From Paragonimus heterotremus (Eukaryota; Platyhelminthes; Trematoda; Plagiorchiida; Troglotrematidae), in assembly GCA_013368495.1 (NCBI GenBank), contig LUCH01000334.1:164329-228328 (forward strand): a DNA stretch of 64,000 bases, given 5' to 3'. The notes under the pieces are model-generated. The model ran no database searches. It was not told the origin of the DNA and saw nothing but the letters and a program-made list of their open reading frames with translations. Both the position numbers and the translations under genes were made by a program. This document shows positions 25,522-36,539 of this stretch, piece after piece (the first letter of the stretch is position 1; each line of letters opens with the position of its first letter).

Positions 25522-27884
25522 AATTCGTGCTAGCTTAGTTTATCTACTAACCAGTGCTGACTGGAAATGATGCAGACGGTTAGACGCCGATGTCGAAGCC
25601 TCGAACCACGATGACCGTTGGCTAGAAACAAAGATCACAATTTTGGAATGATCAAAAAAGAAGTTGAAAGCAGTTACATCTTACGTAATCCTACTTGCGT
25701 GTTCTAGGGTCAGAAAAGACGAAGATATGATTGCAAAACCCTTAGGAAAATAAAAAGCCGAATCTATCTATCATGCAGACGCTACGTTGAATATTTCGGC
25801 CAATTTCTACGGTTACCAGTGCATAGTTCTATATAATGGGTTCATATGACATCTACAAGCTAGCGTCCTGTTTGAAACTGCTTCACTTCCGAATACAGGT
25901 CGCTTTAGCTAACCGGCCTTGGTCTACGTGCAAGGTGGAGGTTCATGTTCGAAGGGCGTCAACACAGTTTCCTTCCTTATCTAATGCTATAATAGGATCA
26001 GATTTCAGATTTCATAAGCGTTGACAAACTTAGGTTGGCAGCAGAGCTCACATAACCTTAAATATGTGCGCAATGATCGTAGTGAAAAACGTCTCCTCCT
26101 TTTCGGTTGCGCACAAGTTCTGTAAAACGGTTTTCCGCTTTTGCAACAGGTATCACCGGAATCATAACAGCTTGTGAGCGGTTGGTAATTTGATTTCTTG
26201 GTAGTGTTTCACTTCTGACATAGAAGCTTTGTCGAAGCAGTTTATAAACGTATAATTATAAACCCTCATCAACGTCGTGTTTTATTCATTCATCTTCAAA
26301 ATTGATAAAATGTCTCATGAATTGAGGAAGCGTCATGTATTTGAATGACTTGAAACTTGAATCGTCGATATAGTTGCCTTTTTGCTGAACAAGTACTCAG
26401 CAGAGATTCCGCGGCCGGAACAGTTGCGAAAATATCATTAAGTGTTTTCTACGACAAAACGATACAACCCCCTGGTCTGCATCGCGATGATATAGTTTTT
26501 TGTTTTTGACAATTGGATTTTGTTTGTAAAAAACTCACTTTAACAATCCACATCGCTTGAGGCCTAAGTTGGACTGTTTGCTGCGTACCTTAAGCTGATA
26601 TCTGCAGTCAGCTGCATTGAGCTATTCCACAGCTTAATTGGAGAGGGGCGGGTTGGACCAGCATTCTTGTAAAAAATGTCTGTTTTCTCATCCGGGTTGA
26701 GTTCATCTGGTCACATGTATGACGGACTAAGTGGCCGATGTAGTGTAAAAATGTGATTTCATTCCGATGATCAAAACGCTCAGTCGTGTAATGTAGTTTG
26801 TGTTCGATGAGGTTCACAGGTCTAGAAGATAATTTCTTTGGATTATTAACGCACTGGGTCTAGGTGAAACTCTGTGTTATTGCTTATAAGCTGTATAATT
26901 CTGCGGTCAGTTTAGTCGATGTAGGGATATGCAGCTGCCCGATGAGAGTGAAGGACTGCCCAAAAATCAAGTCCTTCCAATGTGTGTCTGCAACTGTCCA
27001 TATTCAGACTCAACGCAAACTGCATTGATGTTTGGCCTATCGCCACATCAACCCCATCGTTTCTGTCGTATCCAATCCCTCGAGTGGATCAGACGGGTAT
27101 CGATCATACACTCGCTGTGATTGGTTAGAGGTCACATGATTTGCTTCACCCGTCCACGTAACCAGGGCTAGCAAACTCACATGCCAAATCCGTGGGTGGT
27201 CTCAATGTGGTGCTCCTCTCAGGTTGATTGCAACAGTGGAACGAGAACGCTCGGTTGGCACCTGGCTATTGTAGTCCTGGCTAGATCAATATTCGATTGA
27301 CTGACCTCGCACTAGTGACTATTAGAGTTTTTGCTTGTACATTATCTTATCGATGCTTTTTCACACCTAATTACATGCTAACGTGTAATCGGAACGACCC
27401 GTGACTTACATTCTTTAACTCCATTGTTCAAGTAGAAGGTATGGGTTGGGTAGACGTAAAAAAATTTAGTACTCGTGTACACGCATGGTGACAATATTAT
27501 CAGATGAAGCGTACAGATAAGATGATAGTATCTAATTAACATTGGTGACAAAATGTGGCAGCGGAATTCTACAGGCTTCGGTATTGTGTGTAGCTTTATA
27601 CTGGTGGCCTATTAGTCGTGTTTTCACATTTATCAACTATGTGCATGCTTTTCGAATTTTGGTCGCTACCGCCTTGACCATGTTTGTCACCAAACTATCA
27701 AGCACGTGTGTCAACTGTCGCTATCCGATGAGTGCCCGATCAGTCGGTGCGATTAACAAGGTCTAACATAATGCGGGGTGGAATTAAGAATTCAAGTCTA
27801 AGTCTCAATGGGCATTAGGGATATAGCCAAGTCTAGTGGCGAAGATGGTTCGTTACACCCCTTCAATTTTCGAAATAAATCATA

Positions 27885-28205
27885 AATTTCGAGTCGAACA
27901 TCACCCACAATTGATCGCAACTGTCGCATCCTCATAGAATTTCCGATCGGCTTCTTTCAAAAAGAAGCAATAGACTCGAGTTTCGCTCTCGTTAGAGCTC
28001 GTCAGTAGTGCATATCATCGTCACTGCCGGGACTAGAACCACGGCCACGTTGTTCATGAGGCAACCGGTTTACCACTGCGCCATTGACCTCACATTAGGC
28101 ACGACCGAATTATCATATGTGAACGCCCAACCACTTTCGGTTGTGAGTAATGATCAGGTTGCCCGATCGTCTCGAAATGGAGACACAGTTACTGTCTGTT
28201 GACCC
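27885..28205 (-). mobile_element. SINE copy 4 (best-preserved promoter, minus strand)
   Basis: Best copy of a tRNA-derived SINE. On the minus strand an A box, TGGCGCAGTGG (28,083-28,073), and a B box, GGTTCTAGTCC (28,040-28,030), are separated by 32 nt, matching RNA polymerase III type 2 promoters (TRGYNNARNGG and GGTTCGANTCC). Downstream is a body of about 140 nt shared with the other copies, with a small hairpin (GCTTCTTT/AAAGAAGC) near 27,951-27,969. Upstream of the A box is a further block of about 115 nt, also shared, which is unusual because most SINEs start close to the A box. The element is non-coding and would rely on LINE machinery to move. Its upstream end directly abuts the truncated gypsy pol at about 28,205. 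No reverse transcriptase tail was identified. Confidence 0.88.
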
Positions 28206-28209
28206 AATC

Positions 28210-29000
28210 ACATTGATGCGTTTGCTTGGAGTAAGAACGATCCTGGAGAATCCCAGTTGCCCTACAGGTACAGGTGTCCAATATGATTGATGAGATGCTG
28301 CAGAAAAATGTAATCCAACCATTGAACTCACCATGGGCCTCCCCTGTTTTGCTGGTGAAAAAGAAGGACGGTAGTTAGCGATTATGAGTCGACTACAGGA
28401 GGCTAAACAAGGTAACTATCAAGGACGCGTTCCCACTACCCAGTATTGATGACCTGTTCGACGCTCTGGGAAGTTCCTTCTACTTTAGCAAGTAGATTTA
28501 GCCTCAGGCTACTGGCAGGTAGAAGTAGAAGAATCAGACCGGGCGAAAACAGCGTTCGTGGTGCCCACAGGGCTGTATGAATTTCAGACAATGCCTTTCG
28601 GGTTATTAAATGCCCTCGCCACATTTCAACGTCTAATGCAGAGGGGGCGTTGAATGACCTCATCCCTCCTCAGTGCCTCGTTTATTTGGATGATGTTGTC
28701 ACCCATAGGAAGACAAACGAGGAACACCCGAGAAGTCTGGCAAGCGTCTTTGAAAGGTTATCGCAAGTGGGTCTGACGCTCAAGTCCGGTAAATGTCATT
28801 TAGTGCAAAAAGAAGTAACTTATCTGGGGCATGTAATTTCTGGGGGCGCCATTCGAACAGATCCGAAGGGAGTTGAACATATTATGACTTGGCCTATGCC
28901 GCAGAGCACTATGGAGGTGCGTAGTTTCATGGGCCTCGCCTCGTACTATAGAAGATTCATGTTGGGATTCACACGCATTGCTAGCCCACTACATGCCCTG
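28210..29000 (+). pseudogene. Gypsy-1 reverse transcriptase domain, broken
   Basis: RNA-directed DNA polymerase domain. The translation shows MIDEMLQKNVIQPLNSPWAS, PVLLVKKKDGS, VDYRRLNK, ASGYWQVEVEESDRAKTAF and MPFG, then the catalytic YLDD at 28,683-28,694 and YLGHVIS in the next block. Both aspartates of YLDD are intact. Breaks: TAG at 28,376-28,378, where the family usually has tryptophan; TGA at 28,385-28,387; a frameshift near 28,492 just before ASGYW; and another near 28,640-28,650 just before NDLIPPQ. The thumb and connection region (GLASYYRRFM) continues to about 29,000 in the YLDD frame. It is clearly a pseudogene. Confidence 0.93.
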
Positions 29001-29602
29001 CTAAGGAAAAATCGAAAGTTCAAATGGTCCGGAGAATGTGAAGCCGCGTTCAGGGCCCTCCAATATCCCTTATGCTCCGCGCCTATCTTGAAATTGCCAG
29101 ACTCCTCGTCTGCAGCCGGCGAGTACATCTAGGACAATGACGCGAGTGATTATGCCATTGTTGCCGTGTTATCACAAAAGGGTGCTGATAGACAAGAAAG
29201 AATGATCGCTTACGGAAGTCGAACTCTTAACAAAAGGGAATGGAATTATTGTACAACCAGGAATGAGATGCTAACCCTGGTTTTCTTTGTGAAACAATAC
29301 CAACACTACTTGTTAGGCAGGCGGTTTACCGTTGCACCGACCACCAATCCCTTCGTTGGCTCCAGAATTTCAAAGACTCTGATGGTCAGATTGTGCGGTG
29401 GCAGGAATATGATCTCAAGTGTGAGCATCGAGCTGGGAGAAGTCACGCCAATGCAGATGCCTTATCCAGGAAACCTGGGAGTGCTGACAGAGACTGTTCA
29501 TCTTGTAGTATGCAACACGTAACGCTAGTCACACTCCGAGACGCGGACTATGGACAGTGGCAGATGGCACAAGCGTCCGACCCTACAACTGTTCTTATTT
29601 AA
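29001..29602 (+). pseudogene. Gypsy-1 RNase H domain and linker, broken
   Basis: RNase H would degrade RNA in RNA:DNA hybrids during reverse transcription. A TAG at 29,130-29,132 falls just before the catalytic DNDASDY motif; then AVLSQKG, YGSRTLNKREWNY, NEMLTLVFFVKQY and YLLGRRF follow. A frameshift near 29,330-29,340 moves the rest to another frame, where RWQEYDLKCEH, AGRSHANADALSRKPG and ASDPTT are read up to the TAA at 29,600-29,602. The HxxADxLSR-type end of the domain is therefore present but out of frame with its start. Confidence 0.9.
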
Positions 29603-30526
29603 GAGAGACAACGGGACGAGGGAAGTAGGCCAGAAAGTAAAGAAATGGAAGGGAACAGTTATGAGAGCCGTTGCCTATGGGCAATGTGGGACGACTTAGT
29701 GGTTAACGAGGGTGTTCTGTTTTTTGATTAAGGGCCAAACTATTACAAAAGAATCGTTGTCCCAAGATCATTGGTAAATAGGGTGTTAGAGGACCTCCAT
29801 CGAGAACTAGGACATGTCGGGATGAACAAACTAAACGATGCAGCCAGACAACGCTTCTGGTGACCACATTTGCGTCGTGATGTGGCAAATTTCCGTCATC
29901 AGTGTGAACAATGTGGCAGTTTCAAAAATCCAAAGAACAAACAAAAGGCCCCATTACAACCGATGTATGCTGGCTATCCAGACGAATTAGTTGGCGTATA
30001 TATCATAGGCCTCCTAACGGAGACGTCAAGAGGCAAACGGTATGTGCTTGTGTTAGTTGACTATTTCACAAAATGGTGTGAAGCACTACCTTTGTCTCAA
30101 ATTGATGCGAGACCGTTGGCTGATGCGATCGTCGAGCACTAGGTATGTCAGTGGGGAGCGCCGGGACAATTGCACTCAGACTAGGGGTCCAATTTCGAGA
30201 GTGCGTTGTTGCAAGAGCTCTGCCGGATGCTGGGAACCGACAAAACCCGAACGACCGCCTACCACCCCCAAGACAACGAGCAGGTCGAGAGAACCAATCG
30301 TTTACTTTTACAGTTAATAAAAGCATTTGTGGACTGCAACCTGTTCGACTGGGATCTGGCTATTCCCAAGTGTGTACTAGCCTATCGCAGCTGGGTTCAT
30401 GCGTCCATTAAACACACACCCCACTTCCTGTGGACTGGCCGAAAAATCCGACTACCATCTGATATCTGCCTGTCTTCGGCCAATCGAATACAGCCCACGG
30501 TGGCGGAATGTTCACAGTTTGATTGA
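29603..30526 (+). pseudogene. Gypsy-1 integrase, broken, first catalytic Asp changed
   Basis: Integrase inserts the cDNA into the genome. The N-terminal HHCC zinc finger is visible: HRELGH near 29,800-29,820, then CEQC near 29,903. In the core, the first catalytic aspartate position reads GVYIIG, with Tyr (TAT, 29,999-30,001) in place of the usual Asp. The second Asp is at 30,179-30,181 (LHSD), directly followed by TAG. The third residue, Glu in EQVERTNR, is at 30,287-30,289. Other stops are TAA near 29,728, TGA at 29,860-29,862 and TAG at 30,140-30,142. A stop near 30,526 ends this frame, and the C-terminal part continues in another frame. Confidence 0.92.
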
Positions 30527-30932
30527 TACTCTACGATTAGCACACGAAATGATAAGAACTCATTTGCAGAGCGCACATCGGTGCCAGAAGGAGTATTACT
30601 ACAAAAAGGTGTTCGGGGCCCCCTTAAGAACTAGGGAAAAAGTATGGTTACACAAGGAGATGGTGCATCCTGGTGTCCCCACAAAATTGCAGAGACAATG
30701 GAAAGGGCCCTTTGTTATAGAACGTATGATGTCTGATTCGACATGCTTAATAAAAGGCCCGGAATCCCCAATTAGTCCGCCGATAGTTGTTCATTATAAC
30801 CGCCTGAAGCTGTTCACAGACTGTAATGATAACGACCTGGGAGAAGGTGCAGACCATGTTACAGAGATAGTGTTAGAAATTAAGGTTCCACCAGAAAGAG
30901 GCCGGAGCGTGGCATCGAGGATGCTACCTTAA
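30510..30932 (+). pseudogene. Gypsy-1 integrase C-terminal region
   Basis: Continuation of integrase after a frameshift. It reads LRLAHEMIRTHLQSA, then REKVWLH, then WKGPFVIERMMSDSTC and VVHYNRLKLF, which is the gypsy integrase C-terminal pattern (GPF/Y-type, ending in VH.NRLK). The frame ends at TAA 30,930-30,932 after an arginine-rich tail. No chromodomain was seen. The upstream part of this frame (30,399-30,510) overlaps the integrase core in another frame and is not coding here. Confidence 0.88.
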
Positions 30933-31000
30933 GTAGTAGGGAATAGTGTGAAGTAACAGCCGAAAGTAGGAAAACGCTCGTCGTATGCTTTTGAACCGCG

Positions 31001-31121
31001 GCTAACCCTTGCCTCCCTCCCTTATGTTGCAGAGTCGACAGTTTGTGCGGTCTCCGAAGAAGAGACCCCAATTGACGACAAACTTCCTGAACGAACAGGG
31101 ACTAGTGTTACGTGTTCTTGA
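31001..31121 (+). other. Possible spliced or remnant C-terminal tail of gypsy-1
   Basis: A sequence like a 3' splice site (GCTAACCCTTGCCTCCCTCC at 31,001-31,020, ending GTTGCAG at 31,032) is followed by a frame of about 30 codons, STVCAVSEEETPIDDKLPER and on to TGA at 31,119-31,121. The acidic composition suggests real coding ancestry. It may be an outer part of the pol ORF after a frameshift, or a spliced exon. No donor was fixed. Confidence 0.3.
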
Positions 31122-32659
31122 CAAACGATTTCTGGTGAGCTCTCGTTTTCCTTCTTATCGGGTATACTACACCTTACGGCTTCCACTGCCCCGCGTCATT
31201 ACGAGCACTCACTTCACAAACAACTCGACCAAAAAACGACAACATTCACTTAACTGAAAACGGCTGAGGTTCACTTCTGCCTGTGGTTTTGTGCAACTGC
31301 GAAGCCAATGATACCTCCGACCTTGAATCATGCGGTTTTGCACGATTCGATTTGTCTGATTCGTTATTCTTACGTACATGAGGATGGATTAGTCCGAAGT
31401 GGGATAATCGTAGTTTTTGAGCGGCTAGATGGACTGTTGGATATGCGTTGTTACTTCTTGTGAGACTCAAAGTTCTGCTTTTCTGGCATTCCTGTTAGCC
31501 TGCGGTGTTGTCTACCAACTCTTCCAGCCACAACTGTTACTTTTTGACTGGAAGTGTGTATTCTGAATCCTATGCTTTTCACTGGTCAGCACTAGTCGAC
31601 TAATTTCAGAAGAACAGGTTACAGCTCACAGCTTCCGTTAACCTACTGCTCCATCAAAAAAAAATCCTGTTACACCTTGATGACATGAAAGGTTACAACA
31701 ACTCATGTGACTTTTGTGGTCTGCTTTCCGTCAGAGCTTCAGTTGGAGATTTCCCCTCCGGAACTCGTGGATTCGGAGTCGGCTGTTAACTGAGGCGGAA
31801 CGTTTTGAGAACATTGTTCATCTTTCCATCAGACTTTCTTTTCGAAAGCTTCTCTCAAATGTGTCCGCAAAACGTATAACCTGATCATTTGATTGCAGAT
31901 GTTAAGGCGGTGACCACATATGATTAATGTCGTTCCATTTCCAGTAGTCCAAGAGCGTGTTGGATCGTTTCAAGTACACTGAACTTGCTGAAGCTATAAC
32001 TCCACCTCCACGCCAGTGAGTTTGTTGCTGTCACTTCTAACAGGCGAACTTCTGGTCAGTTACTGTACGTGTTGACAACCTCTTGATCAGTTTGAACCTT
32101 TATTGGTTCATTGAAGTCGATGTGCGCATGAATCCACAGTTCCTTAGACGGTAATCGAGACCCAATTAGCCCACCTCTTACATAATATGTTGCTGTTTGA
32201 ACTCATATTAGACCAATAGATTTAGCTGACTGCTAATACTTTCATCCGAATGCTACCGGAATGACTGCGATGAAACCGTCTAAGGGTTCGTAATCTGAGC
32301 CCAGGCGAAATGATCTCAATTTCAACCAGTAAAACACAAAAACTAACGATACACAACCAGTCTGTTCGTAGGAAACACCGCTTCAGCCTTCTATCGAGAT
32401 GTTTGTTAAGTCAACCGTTGTGGACATACCGCTGAGCCTCCTCTTACCGACTGCTGTATCATTTGCGTAGCCACCAATCCTTACTTACCTGTGTACACAG
32501 AGCAATCAATCATAATAAGGCTTTCGGTTTCTCAGTGCGAGTTATTAATTTGTATCTGAAGGTAAAATCGTAGCTAAGAAACGTGGTTTCTCAACGCTGG
32601 AGATGCCATGCTGAGTATACTTGCGTGCCCTTCTTGGATATGTATACTGCTAGCAGACG
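31122..32659. other. Unassigned sequence between two gypsy elements
   Basis: No LTR, coding domain or known repeat recognised. This is where a 3' LTR of gypsy-1 and the distal end of gypsy-2 would be expected, so much of it could be decayed element sequence. Confidence 0.45.
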
Positions 32660-32677
32660 CTTGTGATCGATCACAAG
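32660..32677. repeat. Perfect 18-nt palindrome
   Basis: CTTGTGATCGATCACAAG is its own reverse complement. It lies a few bases beyond the last recognisable codon of the gypsy-2 RNase H. Confidence 0.95.
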
Positions 32678-32684
32678 GGGAATT

Positions 32685-33795
32685 AATGTCCATGAAACAT
32701 TTTGTGAGATTCCCTCACTGTGAATATGGTCAATAACACCTCATTTCCAATCCACTGTAATTCCGCCCCCCACCGATCAGTATTTTGGATGCGCGAGCTG
32801 TCGCTTCCTCACAGTTATCCAGGAGTCGGTGAAGTTTGTCTACGTCCAGACAGTAATTCGAGGCATCTGAGGCAAGCACCTTTCCCAAGAGACAGTCGGG
32901 ATGGGTCAACAAGAGACTAGACATGCGAATTATCTTCACACAGTCAAAGGCATTTTGGCATCCCAAAGACCAGCTTCATCCTACATCCTTTTTCAAGAGT
33001 CGGACCATCTTCTATCGGTTGTTATGCAACGCGGGCAAAAAGGTAATGTAGTGCCTCACTGGTCGTAGGAGGGATCTCAATGTTGAGACTACTGTTAGAC
33101 GCTGCACTCGGATTATTGCGTCAACATTGGCTTAGTGTGGATAGTAGTAGCAGCCACTCCGGTCGATGATAAACTCTGGGTACTTGATCGATTGCGTACA
33201 CATGTTGCACTTTTCTACAAGTCGAAGAAATTCAAATTTTTGAGTTCTGCTGGAGATACGGTCAAGCATTTTGCATAAACCGCCATAACTGGTGCCCACC
33301 AGAATGACGTCGTCAATAGTTACCGCTACTCCAGGCACGCCTCTCAGCAGTGTCCATGGGCAGTAGGAAAAGTACACGCACTGATATCACTCCAAAGGGA
33401 AGGCGACGATTCTTATATACTCCCACATGAGTGTTGATAGTCAGTAGATTTCTGGAAGTTTCGTCGACTCTAATTTGCAGACTAACGTCAACTGGAGTGA
33501 AGTTGGCAAATCTTTCATCATCACTGAACTGAACGAGCTGGTCTTCAAGGAATGGGAGTGAATACTGATGGCTCTTTATTCCGGCATTCGGCCCTGTTAA
33601 TAAATCTGAACACAACCGGATGCAGCTGTCAACAGTAAAAACAGTGGTTGCCCACTCCAAAGCGGAGTAGCTGGTTGGATGGATAGATTCAAGGATTTCT
33701 AGATCTATCCGGTTTTTGCCTATGACTAGCAGACAGTATAAGACACAGCGATCGGCCGGACAATCAGTTTGGCATCCGGAGGCAATTTTAGTACT
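32685..33795 (-). pseudogene. pol: Ty3/gypsy-2 reverse transcriptase and RNase H, broken
   Basis: Minus-strand pol of a second gypsy element, different in sequence from gypsy-1. From high to low coordinates it reads ESIHPTSYSALEWAT, RLCSDLLTGPNAGIKSHQY, RVDETSRNLLTINTH and RRLPFGV. A frameshift near 33,340 leads to PGVAVTIDDVILVG, where the catalytic YxDD is TIDD (aspartates at 33,309-33,314). RNase H follows after further frame changes: SSLLLTHPD, VLASDASNY (Asp codon 32,865-32,867) and TIFTVRESHKMFHGH, ending at about 32,685. The loss of the YxDD tyrosine and multiple frameshifts mark it as dead. The layout suits a short-ORF gypsy such as nematode K02A2.6-like elements, but the clade was not tested. 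Confidence 0.87.
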
Positions 33796-34261
33796 GTCTT
33801 TTATTTTCGTACATCAACCAAGAGCTTTCGACTTATTTGTCGGGTTGTGACGAGCGTGATTCTGTTACCGATCTGCTGATGAAGTTGAGCTCTTCGCAAT
33901 CTTGCACAACTGACCAAATAGCCTATTCAAAATGTTCAGCTACTCAATCCGGTCCTTGCCAAAACTTCCCGTTTAAGGTCGTCAGTGAACTAGACCGCAT
34001 CAACCACATAAGCATATCATGCTTGATAGCACATAATGATTCACTAATCAGTGCCATTTTACCTAATTGGAATGACACCACTGCTACGACCCCTCTGGCA
34101 GAGAAAGGCAAGAACAAACACAAAGATCACGGGCAGTATCTATATAACGAACGGACGCAACAATATCACGAAACTGCACGGAAATCAGAGTGCAAGTATC
34201 GGAACCCAACTCTCGCAACTTAGAACCACACAAATAGTAAGGAAGAGGGCCTTCAGACGAA
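33796..34261. other. Unassigned stretch within gypsy-2
   Basis: No motif on the minus strand, where the N-terminal RT part is expected. A plus-strand frame of 128 codons (33,837-34,223) is open but has no domain; it runs antisense to the element and is judged fortuitous. Confidence 0.4.
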
Positions 34262-34560
34262 CTACATTTGGTCCTCAACCCAAAGGCAAAATAGTGATGT
34301 ACAGCAGCTGCACCTATAGGTTTTGAGCTGCCTTAAGCCTCGGTCACTCAGCAGACTACTCAGAAGCGAGCACGAACTCTGGAATTTTTGAAAATTCTGG
34401 CGGACATCCAAATTCCCGAAAACGAAAAATCCATTTTTCTTGGCGAATAAGACTAAGTCTTGGGAGGGAGTGCCTTTCCTCAACAACCACTCAATACCGA
34501 ACATTAAATCTGCACCATAGACTGTGAAAGGTAAAATTGCAGCTTCATTTCAAAAGCTCA
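34262..34560 (-). pseudogene. Possible gypsy-2 upstream region (protease/RT linker)
   Basis: On the minus strand, AILPFTVYGADLMFGIEWL resembles the segment after the aspartic protease in gypsy polyproteins (usual pattern L-x-LG-x-x-W-L/I). The active-site DTG and any zinc knuckle were not found. It is in the right order and orientation to belong to the gypsy-2 pol, about 500 bp upstream of the RT. The sequence between (33,796-34,261) gave no clear motif. Confidence 0.4.
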
Positions 34561-36539
34561 TATTCTACTCCACCATTAGGCTTGCACAATCTCGAGGATG
34601 ATGATCCTCGCGAACCTGTTGTTGCATGACTAACTTCGTCCTTTTCGTTGACAGAAAAGCCCTTTAACACTGTGATATAAAGGAAGAATTATGGATAAAT
34701 ATACGGATACATATAGATTTGTAACTTAATCGAGTTAAACTAGTGGTTGTGCGTTTACAAAGAACAGCATAAAGAAGATGCTGAATTAATGACTTGTTTG
34801 AATCAAACTACCTACAACAGAATAATAGAATAACTGAGAATGGAATGGAAAATTGGGCTGCTGTCAGGCAGACTGAGGGTAAATTTCTGAAGTGTAAACT
34901 ACTCGTTGCTATTTTTGGATTGTTCTTGGAGATGACTGGTTAGCTTGCAAAACAAGTCACCAACGGCAGCCACATACCAAGTTGAAAAACCTTTTCAGAG
35001 GTTTGAACCTGTTAGTCGAAAGTTTGCGAAAGAATCGTGAACAGTAATATAGCCAATGGGGAATGGCCTGTGCGTTCACAAATCGGCAGATCAGAACATA
35101 CACTACCTTTAATGGCTCAGACCATAAATTGTCTTCCAGGTTCGGTAAAGGCGTTTTTAGCACGGAAATACGGTTTCATATTGTGCTTTGTTTAGATGTT
35201 ACAGATTGGGTTTTAAGAAATGTGTTGTTTTCAGTGTGTAGTAGAGGACAACGGACAAAGTTATTGCGTGGCTGAATTGACAATTCACGCTCGAAAGCTT
35301 AGTTGTGTTATCCGAAATTTTGTGATTACTTATTTTGACTGTTCAAGTTGAACAACTTTGAGATAAGTGAAGAATGTCATTGAGCAATCCACCGACGTGG
35401 TCTATCCTTGAAATGCACATATCTTGATGATCTAACAAATAACCACAAATAATTGAACATCCATCTACTTGAATGGTGGCGACGTCAAGCTTTTTATGAT
35501 TGGTGTATGCAAACAGTTGCAGGTTACAAAAATTCTCAGAAGACGAAGAAGAGCAAGTAACACCAAGAGGTCATGAATACAGCCTCTTGGTTCTGTAAAC
35601 TTGTCATTTGTTGAACTTTTGCAAAGATCACTTGAGCGTTATCTGTAAGCAAGGCACCCGTATGTTGTACTGTTACTGTGACTGTAGACAACGGGAACAT
35701 TGTTTAATGTCAGGCACAATTTACAGGGTTTATGAAATTACGCCATCTTGCCGTGTACATTTTTTGTATGGTTAATATGTGATGGCATCCGCTATCGGAC
35801 GTACCAAGCTAGCTATTTTGCTAGAAAAATCAATGTGGAGTGCACATTCCAGTCTGAATGCTGATTCGTGTTTCCTGTGAGTTGTTTCATTCAATCCTTA
35901 TCATCGTCAAAAAGTATGTAACAATATTACTGACACAGTGCTACCAGAGGCAAGACCCACAGTGGATGATGAGCTGTCAAGATTCTCCAAAACGTCAGTA
36001 GAGCCAAAAGGTTTGATCAGTGAATCACAGTTTCAAACAAAGTTATTGTTTACAAATGTAGAAGGAACAGAGCAATAGAAAAAGCCACAGCCAATGCTTT
36101 CCGGAATTTACATCGGGAAAAATGGAAGGACAAAATCGATATGGTTAGGGGGAACTGTAAATGTTAATTCCTTTAGCCAAGTGGTAAGTCCCAATATCGA
36201 CACTGTTGAATGAATGGCTAATGCAGAAAGTACATTTGAAAGCCAATCATTTGTTTGGGAATGACGAATTTTCGAAGAAACTGTGATGACGTCATTATTA
36301 CCTATTCATGCTATTCGAATTTAAATCCTGTTTTCTGTAAACGAGACAGATCACAACCGAATGTTGTTAACCGTTGTTACGTTGGTGGCTGAGTGAAGCT
36401 TAGGATTTGGCTGCACGTGAGGGTAGACGAAATGTCGGAAACTTGTGAAAACTATGTACACACTCAATTCACTACTGATCATGTTAGGTTGCGTCCTCTC
36501 CTTTGTTTGGCCCATGGTAAATCACTGGTGAGTACTAGG
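34561..36539. other. Unassigned sequence
   Basis: No feature recognised. A plus-strand frame at about 36,393-36,524 that meets a donor-like CACTG|GTGAGT is noted only as a weak possible exon. The same frame then runs on into SINE copy 5. Confidence 0.45.

Larger units (their letters stand above)
24146..27884. other. Unassigned sequence
   Basis: No gene recognised over about 3.7 kb. It holds a short inverted repeat (24,406-24,429) and a TG microsatellite (25,504-25,521). GC-richer patches at about 25,040-25,300 and 27,000-27,290 may be old repeat fragments. The minus strand of the first has AATAAAA near 25,046, like a retroelement end, but no second copy was seen. Confidence 0.45.
28206..31121 (+). 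mobile_element. pol: Ty3/gypsy retrotransposon, 5'-truncated and degenerate
   Basis: A plus-strand LTR-retrotransposon pol region in the Ty3/gypsy order: reverse transcriptase, RNase H, integrase. Gag, protease and the 5' LTR are missing; similarity begins next to the SINE copy at about 28,205. At least eight in-frame stops and several frameshifts interrupt it, so it cannot encode a working polyprotein. No 3' LTR, polypurine tract or primer binding site was recognised after 31,121. Parts are annotated separately. Integrase after RNase H separates it from Ty1/copia; the clade was not determined. Confidence 0.93.

Noticed and set aside
30057..30411. Overlapping frames inside gypsy-1 integrase (30,057-30,317 plus, 30,066-30,326 minus, 30,145-30,411 plus)
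   Set aside because: Shadows of the integrase core, whose own frame carries HPQ and EQVERTNR motifs.
33837..34223. 128-codon plus-strand frame
   Set aside because: It lies antisense to the gypsy-2 element, has no domain, and overlaps a second open frame.
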